Part shown: positions 1 to 8,566 of the stretch, in pieces
Position numbering within the stretch: the first letter of the stretch is position 1
How the letters are laid out: the number at the start of each line of letters is the position of its first letter
Assembly (NCBI RefSeq): GCF_900100655.1
Contig: NZ_FNCE01000004.1
Coordinates: 1 to 64,000 of the forward strand
Length of the DNA stretch: 64,000 nucleotides
Source of the DNA: Limimonas halophila
GTDB lineage: Bacteria > Pseudomonadota > Alphaproteobacteria > Kiloniellales > Rhodovibrionaceae
Reading direction: 5' to 3'
The notes under the pieces: model-generated
Databases searched by the model: none
Told to the model about the DNA's origin: nothing
What the model saw: only the letters and a program-made list of their open reading frames with translations
Made by a program: the position numbers and the translations under genes

Positions 1-126
1 CATAGCCCCATCCCCCTCTGGGTTTCGGGCTATCGCCCCAAACCCATCTCCCCCTTCCCCTACAAGGGGAAGGGGGAGATTACAGAGGGGGTTGGGGTCG
101 ACGATTTCATCAACTCGGCAGTATTA
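1..126. repeat. Composite REP-like palindromic element, copy 1
   Basis: A three-hairpin element without coding potential. A perfect 16-bp stem (46-61 with 65-80, 3-nt loop) is joined by a smaller hairpin (20-30 with 35-45, one mismatch). Both are enclosed by outer arms near 7-20 and 84-97. The tail at 106-126 (TTCATCAACTCGGC then a GTATTA block) recurs next to the copy at 4780-4899. The internal hairpin order is reversed relative to the copies at 4780 and 16267, so this copy is inverted. It may extend left of the window. It resembles REP/BIME-type dispersed elements; the family is not identified. Confidence 0.75.
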
Positions 127-158
127 CGGTGAAATGCCCTCGAAACCAGGAGGATCGC

Positions 159-557
159 ATGAGCCTGACCCCGTTGCTGAGCGCAAGCCCGGCGATCCAG
201 GTCCACGCGTTTGCCGCCATCCTGGCCTTTGTGGCCGGGCTGGTGCAGCTCGCCGGGCCGAAGGGGACGGTGCCGCACCGTGTGCTCGGCTGGGGCTGGG
301 TGATCGCGATGCTCGTGGTCGCGGGCAGCTCCTTCTGGATCCACGAACTCCGCGTGGTTGGGCGGTGGAGCCCCATTCACCTGCTGTCGATCCTGACCCT
401 GGCGACCCTGCCGCTGGCGGTCCTGGCGGCGCATCGCCACCGTGTCGACCGGCACAAGCGCGCCATGGTGTCGCTCTTCGTGGGTGCGCTGGTGATCGCC
501 GGCATCTTCACCTTCGTGCCCGGGCGCATCATGTACGCGGTTCTGTTCGGTGGCTGA
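159..557 (+). CDS. DUF2306-type membrane protein
   Basis: A 132-residue integral membrane protein with four predicted hydrophobic segments (roughly residues 12-32, 41-61, 70-88 and 107-127). The helix layout, the GTVPHRVLGW motif and the short loops resemble the DUF2306 family, whose function is unknown. Start: the ATG at 159 has AGGAGG 5-10 bases upstream. An in-frame GTG at 129 lies in the preceding repeat and has no such site. The gene stands alone between a REP-like element and the enoyl-CoA hydratase, with about 95 bp to the next start. Nothing in the sequence points to a substrate. Confidence 0.8.
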   Translation: MSLTPLLSASPAIQVHAFAAILAFVAGLVQLAGPKGTVPHRVLGWGWVIAMLVVAGSSFWIHELRVVGRWSPIHLLSILTLATLPLAVLAAHRHRVDRHKRAMVSLFVGALVIAGIFTFVPGRIMYAVLFGG

Positions 558-586
558 CCCACACGGAAACCCGGCTTGCAGCGGTC

Positions 587-602
587 TTGACGCGCGCGTA
601 AA
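587..602. promoter_or_regulatory. LiuR-like operator upstream of enoyl-CoA hydratase
   Basis: TTGACGCGCGCGTAAA fits the 16-bp dyad TTGACGT AA ACGTCAA seen elsewhere in the window, with both outer half-sites kept. It lies 51 bp before the ATG at 654. It is a weaker match than those at 10158 and 20471, and assignment to LiuR is inferred from the shared motif. Confidence 0.5.
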
Positions 603-653
603 CCGGCGGGAGGCGCGGGGTCGATCCCCGCCGGCACAACAGGGAGCCACGTC

Positions 654-1430
654 ATGTCCGACAGCCTCGTCCGCACGGAAACGCGCGATCGCGTGGGGAT
701 CATCACGCTCGACCGCCCGGATGCGCTGAACGCGCTCAACAGCCAGCTCATGGCCGATCTGGACAGCGCCGCGCGCGCGATGGACAACGACCCCGACATC
801 GGCTGCATCGTCATCACCGGCTCGCAGAAGGCGTTCGCCGCCGGCGCCGACATCAAGGAGATGCAGCCCAAGGACTTCGCCCAGGTCCATTACGAGGACT
901 TCATCACCGACGACTGGGAGGCCATCGCGCACCTGCGCACGCCCACGATCGCCGCGGTGGCGGGGCACGCGCTCGGCGGCGGCTGCGAGCTGGCAATGAT
1001 GTGCGACCTGATCATCGCGGCGGACAACGCCAAGTTCGGCCAGCCCGAGATCAAGCTGGGCACGATCCCCGGCATGGGCGGGACGCAGCGCCTCACGCGC
1101 GCGGTCGGCAAGGCCAAGGCGATGGAGATGTGCCTGACCGGCCGCACGATGAAGGCGGAGGAGGCCGAGCGCGCGGGGCTCGTCGCCCAGGTCGTCGCGG
1201 CCGACGAGCTGATGGACCGCGTGCTGGAGACGGCCGGCACGATCGCCGGGATGTCGCTGCCCGCCGTCATGGCGTGCAAGGAGGCCGTGAACCGCGCCGA
1301 GGAAACCACGCTGGCCGAGGGCGTGCGCTTCGAGCGCCGCTCCTTCCACGCCACCTTCGCCTTCGAGGACCGCGCCGAGGGCATGGCCGCCTTCAACGAG
1401 AAGCGGGAGCCCCACTGGAAGCACCGTTAG
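654..1430 (+). CDS. Short-chain enoyl-CoA hydratase (crotonase family)
   Basis: A 258-residue crotonase-family protein that hydrates trans-2-enoyl-CoA to 3-hydroxyacyl-CoA in beta-oxidation and branched-chain acyl-CoA breakdown. The CoA-binding signature [10 protein letters not shown] is near residue 63. Both catalytic glutamates of mitochondrial-type hydratase are present: ALGGGCELA near residue 110 and [13 protein letters not shown] near residue 130. Length and motifs fit the ECHS1/FadB-hydratase group rather than LiuC or HIBCH. An AGGGAG site precedes the ATG. A LiuR-like site at 587-602 suggests co-regulation with the valine and isoleucine genes downstream, where a methacrylyl-CoA/tiglyl-CoA hydratase is otherwise missing. 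Substrate assignment is inferred. Confidence 0.9.
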   Translation: MSDSLVRTETRDRVGIITLDRPDALNALNSQLMADLDSAARAMDNDPDIGCIVITGSQKAFAAGADIKEMQPKDFAQVHYEDFITDDWEAIAHLRTPTIAAVAGHALGGGCELAMMCDLIIAADNAKFGQPEIKLGTIPGMGGTQRLTRAVGKAKAMEMCLTGRTMKAEEAERAGLVAQVVAADELMDRVLETAGTIAGMSLPAVMACKEAVNRAEETTLAEGVRFERRSFHATFAFEDRAEGMAAFNEKREPHWKHR

Positions 1431-1434
1431 GTGC

Positions 1435-1650
1435 TTCCAGCGCCGCCTGTAAAACGTTGGAAACATCGATAGGGTCAATTCGGTCAAGGTGGCAACACCT
1501 TGGCCGTAAAATTGACCCGTCCCGTAAGATAAATGATTCCAGCGCCGGCCGGAAAGAGGCGGAAGCATCGATAGGGTCAATTCGGTCAAGGTGGCAACAC
1601 CTTGGCCGTAAAATTGACCCGTTCCGTAAGATGAATGTTTCCAGCGCCGG
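1435..1650. repeat. Tandem 102-bp repeat, each unit containing a long hairpin
   Basis: Three copies of TTCCAGCGCCG begin at 1435, 1537 and 1639, giving two full 102-bp units plus a partial third. The unit cores from 1464 and 1566 are identical for about 57 bases. Each holds an inverted repeat (1472-1518 and 1574-1620): GGGTCAATT, then CGGTCAAGGTG, a GCAA tetraloop, CACCTTGGCCG, a 3-nt bulge and AATTGACCC. An outer GGAAACAT in unit 1 is complementary to ATGTTTCC at the end of unit 2. It lies between convergent genes and could act as a terminator or a mobile palindromic element. Confidence 0.85.
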
Positions 1651-1655
1651 CCGCC

Positions 1656-2120
1656 TCAGCGCTCGTAGACGCCGACGAGTTCCACGAAGTCGATGACGTA
1701 GGGCCGGGCGAGCGTCTGGACCTCCACACAGGTGGCGCCCGGCGCCACGGGTAGCGTGGGTTCGCTCAGCGCGCTCAGGCGGAAGTGGTAGTTGTGCGGG
1801 CCGTGCCCTTCGGGCGGGCAGGGGCCGCCGTAGCCCGGCTTGTTGAAGTCGTTAATGGCCTGACGGATGCCGTGCGTCAGCGTTTCGCCGTTCAGGCCCG
1901 CTTCCAGCCAGGTCCAGTCCGCCGGGATGTCGTAGGCGGCCCAGTGCCGGAAGATGCCGCCGGGGGCGTCCGGGTCGTCGCAGACCAGCAGGAAGCTGCG
2001 GGTCCCCTCGGGCGCGCCCTGCCACTGGAAGGGCGGCGAGGTGTCGTCGCCCTCGCAGGTGTAGAGCTTCGGGATGCGCTCGCCCTGGCCGAAGGCCGCG
2101 CTGGTCAGCACGAAGGTCAT
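1656..2120 (-). CDS. YbhB/YbcL family Raf-kinase-inhibitor-like (PEBP) protein
   Basis: A 154-residue PEBP-fold protein. The bacterial PEBP pattern is clear: TSPPFQWQGAPEGTRSF, then CDDPDAPGGIFRHWAAYDIP carrying the anion-binding DPDAP and HW motifs, then GPCPPEGHGPHNYHFR. The family is ligand-binding; its bacterial role is poorly defined and no enzymatic activity is implied. The chosen ATG at 2120 gives the usual family length (about 150-160); a longer frame to 2306 adds an atypical arginine-rich stretch. There is no signal peptide, so it is probably cytoplasmic. It is single, and convergent with the hydratase across the tandem hairpin repeat. Confidence 0.9.
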   Translation of the reverse strand: MTFVLTSAAFGQGERIPKLYTCEGDDTSPPFQWQGAPEGTRSFLLVCDDPDAPGGIFRHWAAYDIPADWTWLEAGLNGETLTHGIRQAINDFNKPGYGGPCPPEGHGPHNYHFRLSALSEPTLPVAPGATCVEVQTLARPYVIDFVELVGVYER

Positions 2121-2359
2121 GGCCGTCTCCGTCTCGTGAAGCGGCGTGCGGTGGCATTCGGACAACACCGGCACACTACCTCGCGTTCCGGCACCGGCAT
2201 TGATGTGCGTCAAAACTGGCCGGAGGGCGCCCCCTTGCACCGCGGACAAGGCCCCTTTGCGCCCGCGGCGGCTTCTCGCATCCGGCGCCGATCCAACATT
2301 GTGCATTGCAGCACGGCGCCGTCACCCACGGCGCAAACCACGCCGGAAGGAGACGTGTG

Positions 2360-2560
2360 ATGATGGACGATCGGATCGCCACGGTCATCCGCCAGCCCAG
2401 CCAGGCCGAAATCGACGCTTGCATCGCCCGGGCGCACCGCTTGCGGGCAGAAGCCGCGCACGCCGCCGCCGGCCGGCTGTTCGCGAGCGTGGCGGGGTGC
2501 GTGCGGAGCGCCGCAGGCCGGGTGCGCGCGATGCCGCTAGGTCGCTCTGCCTCCCCTTGA
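2360..2560 (+). CDS. Small hypothetical protein
   Basis: A 66-residue protein beginning MMDDRIATVIRQPSQAEID. A helical Ala/Arg-rich middle follows (residues 20-45). GGAAGGAGA lies 8-16 bases before the ATG at 2360, a strong start signal for so small a frame. It resembles small alphaproteobacterial proteins with an N-terminal QAEID and LRAEA pattern, but no function can be given. The C-terminal 20 residues are Arg/Ser-rich and may be poorly ordered. It is followed 70 bp later by the LysR regulator on the same strand. Confidence 0.55.
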   Translation: MMDDRIATVIRQPSQAEIDACIARAHRLRAEAAHAAAGRLFASVAGCVRSAAGRVRAMPLGRSASP

Positions 2561-2630
2561 ACCCGGCGCTCGCCACCGGCCCGTGCAGCCGTTACGCTTC
2601 TGCTGCGGTGCACAAGGACGGGGTGGCCCC

Positions 2631-3539
2631 ATGGATCTCGCCAGCCAGATGATCCTCTTCGCCCGCGTCGTCGACACCGGGAGCTTCTCCCGGGCGGCGC
2701 GGGCGCTGGAGCAGTCGCCCTCGGCCGTGAGCCGTCAGATCGGCCACCTGGAGGACCGCGTCGGCGTGCGCCTGCTCAACCGCACGCAGCAGGGCATTTC
2801 GCTGACCGAGGAGGGGCGCGCGTTTCACGAACGCTGCCGCGCGGTGGCGCGGGAGGTCGCCAACGCCGAGGAATCGCTCGCGACGATGGGCGCGCTGCGC
2901 GGGACGCTGCGCATCGTCTCCACCGTGGCCTTCGGCAAGGCGCAATTGCTGCCCCTGCTGCCGGCGTTTCTGGACGCGTATCCCGAACTGCGGCTCAATC
3001 TGGAACTGACGGACCGCCCCGTGGACCTGGCGGCGGAGGACGTCGACGTCGCCATCCGCTTCAGCGAGCAGATCGCCGATCCCACCGTGATCGCCCGCAA
3101 GCTGGCTCCCAACCGGCGCGTGATCTGCGCCGCGCCGGCCTATGTCGAGCGCTTCGGCGCGCCGCAAACGCCCGAGGATCTGGCCCGCCACAACTGCCTG
3201 GGTCTGACCACGGTGACGGCCTGGAACGACTGGGTGTTCGACGATCGGGGCGGAGAGACGCTGCGCGTCAGCGGCAACTTCGAGGCCAACAGCGCGGACG
3301 CCATCTACCACGCGGCGCTCGCGGGCGTGGGGATCGCACGGCTGTCGACCTATCTGGTTCAGGACGATCTGCGCGCGGGGCGGCTGGTGCGCCTGCTGCC
3401 GCACTACGTGCAGGAAAACTCGAACATCGTCGCCATCTACGCAGACCGCCGCAACCTGGCGCCCAAGATCCGCGTTTTTCTCGACTTTCTGGTCGGGCAC
3501 TTCGCCGGCGTGCCGCCGTGGGAGCGGGAAGCGGCCTGA
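2631..3539 (+). CDS. LysR-family transcriptional regulator
   Basis: A 302-residue LysR-type regulator of standard length. The N-terminal winged helix-turn-helix is typical: MDLASQMILFARVVDTGSFS, then AARALEQSPSAVSRQIGHLE (about residues 16-40), and RLLNRTQQGISLTEEG. The C-terminal half (about residues 90-290) is the periplasmic-binding-protein-like effector domain. It belongs to the CrgA/AaeR-like subgroup by its early MDLxSQMxxFxxVVDTGSF pattern. The start at 2631 is where the family begins; the in-frame upstream ATG at 2583 adds an unrelated segment. No divergently transcribed partner is adjacent, so its target is unknown. The next gene, a solute-binding protein, starts 410 bp downstream. 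Confidence 0.95.
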   Translation: MDLASQMILFARVVDTGSFSRAARALEQSPSAVSRQIGHLEDRVGVRLLNRTQQGISLTEEGRAFHERCRAVAREVANAEESLATMGALRGTLRIVSTVAFGKAQLLPLLPAFLDAYPELRLNLELTDRPVDLAAEDVDVAIRFSEQIADPTVIARKLAPNRRVICAAPAYVERFGAPQTPEDLARHNCLGLTTVTAWNDWVFDDRGGETLRVSGNFEANSADAIYHAALAGVGIARLSTYLVQDDLRAGRLVRLLPHYVQENSNIVAIYADRRNLAPKIRVFLDFLVGHFAGVPPWEREAA

Positions 3540-3949
3540 ACGGGCCGCCGGCGCGGCGCCTTTGCGTGGCGGTCAAAAGGGCCTTGCGCGGGCCGCGCCG
3601 TGTCGAATGTTGCACTGCACCACAATGAGCGGTGAAATCCCGGCATCGACGTTGGAGCGGCCTTCGGGATTTCCGGAACCGCTTTGTCATGAACGTCGAC
3701 CCTCCCCAAGCTCGGGCCGCCCGGTGTACCCGCGCGGCCCCTTTTTTGACCCCCGGCGTCGCTCCCCGTTAATGGTTGACGTGAGATAATTTATCGCGAA
3801 CGCTAATCAAAAAGGGGGATGCGGTGGCGCACCGGGTCGGTGTCGGCGGCGGCCACGAGCAGCGATGCCGCACGGCGCGCGCCCACGCGTCCCGTCGGAT
3901 GTCTGGACGACAAACGCCTTTATGGAATCCCAGCGGAAGGGAAAACACC
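3540..3949. other. Intergenic region before solute-binding protein
   Basis: 410 bp without a convincing gene. Near 3776 the sequence TTGACG followed by AT-rich bases looks like part of a promoter, lying about 170 bp before the solute-binding protein start. Short open frames here overlap one another and lack family resemblance. Confidence 0.4.
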
Positions 3950-4687
3950 ATGCGACGGATCGCGCTCGCCCTCGTGGCTGTTCTGGTGGCGCCGATGGCG
4001 CAGGCCGGGCCCATCGACAAATTGAGCTTCTACACCGAGCAATATCCACCCTACAACATGAAGATTGACGGTGAGAAGACCGGCATTTCCATCGACTTGA
4101 CGCGGGCGATTTTCGAGGAAGCCGATACCGGCAAGACGATCGCCGACGTGACCATGGCGCCCTGGTCGCGCGGTTACAACAAGACGCTCAATCAGGCCAA
4201 CACGGTCGTCTTCGCGACGACGCGCACCGAGAACCGCGAGGACAAGTTCACCTGGGTGGGCCCCATCGCGTCCACCAAGATCGGCGTCATTGGCCCGGCC
4301 GACAAGCCGGCGATCGACGATCTGGCGCAGCTTCACGACGCGCGCACCGCCACCATCCGCGACGATGTGGCCGAACAATTGCTGATGCAAAAGGGTGTGC
4401 CCAAGAGCGCGCTGCACCGCGTCAGCAACCTGGACTCCATCCTCAAGCTGCTCGCGGCGGGCCGTGCCACCTACTGGGCCTACGAGGTCAACGTCTCCAA
4501 GTATGCGCTCAAGAACGAGGGCATGGCGGATCGCTTCGACGTCAAGCACGTGCTCAAGAGCGGCGAGCTTTACTACGCCTTCAACCCGGACACCGATCCG
4601 GCCGCGATCGAGGCCTTCCGCAAGGCCTTCGAGGCCGTGAAGGACTCCGGCAAGCTGGACGAGATCCTGGCGAAGTATCTCGGCTGA
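3950..4687 (+). CDS. Periplasmic solute-binding protein, family 3-like
   Basis: A 245-residue secreted binding protein. The signal peptide is clear (MRRIALALVAVLVAPMAQAG, cleavage after AQA). The mature part begins LSFYTEQYPPYNM and then GISIDLTRAIFEEA, the usual start of SBP_bac_3 proteins that deliver amino acids or other small solutes to ABC transporters. It ends in AFEAVKDSGKLDEILAKYLG, also typical. Start: ATG at 3950 with GGAAGG upstream. No permease or ATPase gene is adjacent, so it is an orphan binding protein; related orphans can also act as sensors. A GC-rich hairpin follows at 4700. A related partial gene lies at 63390. Confidence 0.9.
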   Translation: MRRIALALVAVLVAPMAQAGPIDKLSFYTEQYPPYNMKIDGEKTGISIDLTRAIFEEADTGKTIADVTMAPWSRGYNKTLNQANTVVFATTRTENREDKFTWVGPIASTKIGVIGPADKPAIDDLAQLHDARTATIRDDVAEQLLMQKGVPKSALHRVSNLDSILKLLAAGRATYWAYEVNVSKYALKNEGMADRFDVKHVLKSGELYYAFNPDTDPAAIEAFRKAFEAVKDSGKLDEILAKYLG

Positions 4688-4699
4688 CCGGCGTTGGAT

Positions 4700-4725
4700 G
4701 CCCCGGCACGTGCGTGCACCGGGGC
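4700..4725 (+). terminator. Hairpin after solute-binding protein
   Basis: GCCCCGG (4700-4706) pairs with CCGGGGC (4719-4725), and inner CAC/GTG bases extend the stem. It lies 12 bp after the stop codon. There is no clear T-run, so it may be a weak terminator or a mRNA-stabilising stem. Confidence 0.5.
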
Positions 4726-4779
4726 GTCTCGACGGTAATATACCATCGAGCCAATGACATGACTTGGTCATCGTGTCGG

Positions 4780-4899
4780 CCTCAACCCCCTCTACAATCT
4801 CCCCCTTCTCCTGAAGGAGAGGGAGGAGATGGCTTTCGCGCAAACCTGCGCGAAAGGCAGAGAGGGATGAGGCTTATGACTTCATCAACTCGGCGGTAT
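4780..4899. repeat. Composite REP-like palindromic element, copy 2
   Basis: Same architecture as the element at 16267: outer arms (CCTCAACCCCCTCT with GAGAGGGATGAGG), a CT-rich stem around 4798-4830 with compensating changes, and a perfect 10-bp hairpin CTTTCGCGCA (4833-4842) with TGCGCGAAAG (4847-4856). The tail at 4879-4899 (TTCATCAACTCGGC then a GTATTA block) matches copy 1 almost base for base. It runs into the stop codon of the oxidoreductase gene at 4899. Confidence 0.75.
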
Positions 4900-7800
4900 T
4901 ATTCCGCCGCCTGCGGCATCGGGGCCGGGGAGCGGAACTGGTCCAAGAGGCGGGCTTCTTCCGCCTTGGCGCGCTCCAGGTTGGCCATCTTGATGTGGCC
5001 GTAGCCGCGCACCTGCTGCGGCAACTCCGCCAGCGCGACCGCCGTGGCGTGGGTGTCGCGGGTCAGCCCCGCCAGCACCTCATCCATCAGCGCCTCGAAT
5101 TCCGCGATCAGCTCGCGCTCGCGCTTGCGCTCCGCGAGGTAGGCGAAGGGATCGAGCTTGGTCCCGCGCAGCACGCGCAACCGCGCGAGGACCTTGAAGA
5201 CCGGGAACATCCACGGCCCGAAGGTCTTCTTCCGCGGCTCCCCGGTGTTCGGGTCCGCGGGGTTCATGATCGGCGGGGCGAGGTGGAACTTCAGCTTGTA
5301 GTCGCCCTCGAACTGGCGCTTCAGCTTGGCCTCGAACTCGCCCGTGGTGAAGAGCCGGGCCACCTCGTATTCGTCTTTGATGGCGAGCAGCTTGAAGTAG
5401 CTCTTCGCCACCGCCCAGCTCAGCTCCTCGCGCTCCGGCGCGGCCTGCCGCTCGGCGTCGCGCGCCTTTTGTACCAGCGCGCGGTAGCGTTCGCCGTAGG
5501 CGGCGTTCTGGTAGTCGGTCAGGAAGGTGACGCGGCGCTCGATGGCCTCGTCCAGGGTCTCCGAGAGGTGCTCGGAGCCCACGGCTTCCTCACCGGCGGC
5601 GGGCTCGGCCGCCTTCTGCACGGATGCGAGGTCGTGCGCGGCGCGACGGCCCCACAGGAAGGCCTGCTTGTTGAAATCCACGGCGGCGCCGTTCGTCTCC
5701 ACCGCCTGCATCAGCGCGGCCTCGGACAGCGGGATGAGCCCGCGCTGCCACGCGTAGCCCACCATGAAGAGGTTGGCGGCGATGGAATCGCCCAGCAGCC
5801 CGGTCGCCAGCTCCGTGGCCTCCACCATCTCCGCGCGCTCGCGGCCCACGGCTTCGCGGATGCGCTCGCGCAGCTCCTCGCCGGGGAAGGTGTAGTCCGG
5901 GTTCTGCGTGAAGTCGCCCGTGATCGTCTCGTGGGTGTTGATGACGGCGTGCGTGCGCCCGGCCATCGTCTTGGCCAGCGCGTCGAAGCCCGCCGCGACC
6001 ACGAGATCGGCCCCCAGCAGCAGGTCCGCCGTGCCGGCGGAGATCTTGCTGGAGTGGATGTGGCCGCGCGTCCTGCCCAGGCGCACGTGGCTGGTCACCG
6101 CGCCGCCTTTCTGCGCCAGGCCCGTCATGTCGAAGACGGTGCAGCCCTTGCCCTCGATGTGGGCGGCCATGCCCAGGATCTGCCCGACGGTGACGACGCC
6201 CGTGCCGCCCACGCCGGTGACGACGATGTTGTGGGTGTCGCTCGCCAGCTCGGGCACATTCGGCTCGGGCAGTTCGCCCCAGTCGTGCGCGAGCGCTTCG
6301 GCGGACCCCTGCGGCCCCTGGCGGAGCTGCCCGCCCTCGACGGTGACGAAGGAGGGGCAGAAGCCCTTGAGGCAGGAGAAGTCCTTGTTGCAGCTGGACT
6401 GGTCGATGGCGCGCTTGGTGCCGTATTCCGTCTCGTAGGGCACCACCGAGACGCAGTTGGACTTGGCGGAGCAGTCGCCGCAGCCCTCGCACACCAGATC
6501 GTTGATGAAGACGCGCTTGGCCGGGTCGGGGTAGGTGCCGCGCTTGCGCCGGCGGCGCTTCTCCGCGGCGCAAGTCTGGTCGTAGATCAGCGCCGTCACG
6601 CCCGGCGTTTCGCGCAGCTCGCGCTGGATCGTGTCCAGCTCGTCGCGGTGGTGAACGCTGACGCCGTCCGCGAAGCCGGCGTTGAGCGGGTACTTCTCCG
6701 GCTCGTCCGTCACGACGCGCATCACGCGCACGCCCTCGGCGGCGAGCTGGCGCGAGATCATCATGGGGTCGAGCGGCCCGTCCACCTGCTGCCCGCCGGT
6801 CATGGCGACGGCGTCGTTGAACAGGATCTTGAAGGTGATGTTCACCTGCTGCGCGATGCAGGCGCGGATCGCCAGGATGCCCGAGTGGTAGTAGGTACCG
6901 TCGCCCAGGTTCACGAAGACGTGCTCGGTTGTCGAGAACGGCGCCTGGCCGATCCACGGCACGCCCTCGCCGCCCATCTGCGTGAAGGTGGCCGTGTTGC
7001 GGTCCATCCACTGCACCATGTAGTGGCAGCCGATGCCGGCCATGGCGCGGCTGCCGTCGGGCACGACCGTGGAGGTGTTGTGCGGGCAGCCGGAGCAGTA
7101 ATAGGGCAGGCGCGTCAGCGGCGACGGCTCGCTCGTGAGCGCTTTTTCCTTTTCATCGAGGAAGGCCAGCCGCTCGCGGATGCGCGGGCTGTCGTAAAAG
7201 CGCTCGATGCGCGGGGCGAGGGCGCGGGCGATCTTGGCCGGCGTCAGCTCGCCGAAGGACGGCAGCAGCCATTGCCCGTGCTCGTCGAACTTGCCCACCA
7301 CGCGCGGGCGCACGTCCTCGCGCCAGTTGTAGAGCTGTTCGCGCACTTGGTTTTCGATGAAGGCGCGCTTTTCCTCGACGATGACGAGCTCGTCCAGCCC
7401 CTCGGCGAAGGCGCGGATGCCCTCGCGCTCCAACGGCCACGACATGGCGACCTTGTAGACCGACAGCCCGATCTCGGCGGCCAGGTCCTCGTCGATGCCC
7501 AGGTCGTCGAGGGCCTGGCGCAGGTCCAGATAGCCCTTGCCGGCGGTGATGATGCCGAGCTTGCGCTTGTGCGGGTTGTCGATGACGCGCTTGTCGAGCT
7601 TGTTGGCGCGCGCGAAGGCCAGCGCGGCGTAGAGCTTGTACCGATGCAGGCGCTCTTCCTGCTGCAGGGGCGGGTCGGGCCAGCGGATGTTGAGCCCGCC
7701 CGGCGGCATCTCGAAGTCCGTGGGCTCGGCGATCTGGATGCGCTCGGGGTCGATGGAGACGGCGGCGGCGGTCTGGGCGGTTTCCGCCGTGGTCTTGAAG

Positions 7801-8393
7801 CCCACCCAGCAGCCCGAATAGCGGCTGAGCGCCCAGCCATAGAGCCCGAGATCGAGGAACTCCTGCACGCCCGCCGGGTTTAGCACCGGGATCATGGCGT
7901 CCATGAAGGCGTGTTCGCACTGATGCGCCGTGGTGGAGGAGGACGCCGTGTGGTCGTCGCCGGCGAGCAGCAGGACGCCGCCGTTCTTGGCCGTGCCGGC
8001 CATGTTGCCGTGGCGGAAGACGTCGCCCGAGCGGTCCACGCCCGGGCCCTTCCCGTACCACATGGCGAAGACACCGTCCTTGTCGAAGTCCTTGAAGATG
8101 TCGCCCTGCTGCGTGCCCCAGACGGCGGTGGCGGCCAGGTCCTCGTTGATGCCCGGGTGGAAGTGGATGTCGCTTTTGTCGAGGAAGGGCTTGGCGCCCC
8201 AGATCTGCTTGTCCAGGCCGTCCAGCGGGCTGCCGCGGTAGCCGGAGATGTAGCCGGCGGTGTCCAGCCCCGCCGCCTTGTCGCGCTGGCGCTGCATCAT
8301 GGGCAGGCGCACCAGCGCCTGGATGCCCGAGATGTAGATCGTGCCGCGCTCCTGGCGGTACTTGTCCTTCAGGGAGACTTCGGCGAGAGCCAT
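4899..8393 (-). CDS. Fused indolepyruvate-type 2-oxoacid:ferredoxin oxidoreductase
   Basis: A 1164-residue single-chain enzyme of the indolepyruvate ferredoxin oxidoreductase family. It decarboxylates 2-oxoacids to acyl-CoA with thiamine diphosphate and passes electrons to ferredoxin. N-terminal pyrimidine-binding domain: SGYRGSPLDG and GDDHTASSSTTAHQ. Cys-rich YYCSGCPHNTST lies near residue 431 and TPP-binding GDGTYYHSG near 496. The iron-sulfur motif CEGCGDCSAKSNC is near 634, with a further CNKDFSCLKGFC. The gamma domain VTGVGGTGVVTVGQILG is near 724, followed by a C-terminal DUF6537-like extension. GAGGAGGG precedes the ATG at 8393. A LiuR-like operator lies 33 bp upstream, so branched-chain 2-oxoacids are the likely substrate (inference); aryl pyruvates remain possible. 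Confidence 0.93.
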   Translation of the reverse strand: MALAEVSLKDKYRQERGTIYISGIQALVRLPMMQRQRDKAAGLDTAGYISGYRGSPLDGLDKQIWGAKPFLDKSDIHFHPGINEDLAATAVWGTQQGDIFKDFDKDGVFAMWYGKGPGVDRSGDVFRHGNMAGTAKNGGVLLLAGDDHTASSSTTAHQCEHAFMDAMIPVLNPAGVQEFLDLGLYGWALSRYSGCWVGFKTTAETAQTAAAVSIDPERIQIAEPTDFEMPPGGLNIRWPDPPLQQEERLHRYKLYAALAFARANKLDKRVIDNPHKRKLGIITAGKGYLDLRQALDDLGIDEDLAAEIGLSVYKVAMSWPLEREGIRAFAEGLDELVIVEEKRAFIENQVREQLYNWREDVRPRVVGKFDEHGQWLLPSFGELTPAKIARALAPRIERFYDSPRIRERLAFLDEKEKALTSEPSPLTRLPYYCSGCPHNTSTVVPDGSRAMAGIGCHYMVQWMDRNTATFTQMGGEGVPWIGQAPFSTTEHVFVNLGDGTYYHSGILAIRACIAQQVNITFKILFNDAVAMTGGQQVDGPLDPMMISRQLAAEGVRVMRVVTDEPEKYPLNAGFADGVSVHHRDELDTIQRELRETPGVTALIYDQTCAAEKRRRRKRGTYPDPAKRVFINDLVCEGCGDCSAKSNCVSVVPYETEYGTKRAIDQSSCNKDFSCLKGFCPSFVTVEGGQLRQGPQGSAEALAHDWGELPEPNVPELASDTHNIVVTGVGGTGVVTVGQILGMAAHIEGKGCTVFDMTGLAQKGGAVTSHVRLGRTRGHIHSSKISAGTADLLLGADLVVAAGFDALAKTMAGRTHAVINTHETITGDFTQNPDYTFPGEELRERIREAVGRERAEMVEATELATGLLGDSIAANLFMVGYAWQRGLIPLSEAALMQAVETNGAAVDFNKQAFLWGRRAAHDLASVQKAAEPAAGEEAVGSEHLSETLDEAIERRVTFLTDYQNAAYGERYRALVQKARDAERQAAPEREELSWAVAKSYFKLLAIKDEYEVARLFTTGEFEAKLKRQFEGDYKLKFHLAPPIMNPADPNTGEPRKKTFGPWMFPVFKVLARLRVLRGTKLDPFAYLAERKRERELIAEFEALMDEVLAGLTRDTHATAVALAELPQQVRGYGHIKMANLERAKAEEARLLDQFRSPAPMPQAAE

Positions 8394-8426
8394 GACGCGC
8401 CCTCCTCGCATGGGCCGCGCCGGGGC

Positions 8427-8442
8427 TTGACGTAAACGGCAA
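8427..8442. promoter_or_regulatory. LiuR-like operator before the oxidoreductase gene
   Basis: TTGACGTAAACGGCAA is a 16-bp dyad with one mismatch from TTGACGT AA ACGTCAA. It sits 33 bp before the oxidoreductase start (8393, minus strand), in the divergent promoter region shared with the hydrolase gene at 8691. Confidence 0.7.
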
Positions 8443-8566
8443 CCACCCGGCGCGCACACCCGGAGGATACGCCCGCGCGCTCGGGTGCGACAATCGGTCC
8501 GCCCGAGCGTGGCGGCAAAAAGCAAGACGGTTTGCGCGCGCTTGGGGCGGATCGCACGCGCACGAC

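Noticed and set aside
1435-1650. Tandem repeats considered as a CRISPR array or integron site
   Set aside because: There are only two full 102-bp units, with no spacers, cas genes or integrase nearby.
4995-7883. A 962-codon open frame on the plus strand
   Set aside because: It is antisense to the oxidoreductase gene. Its product is Arg/Leu/His-rich with no family resemblance, a common effect of high GC on the opposite strand.
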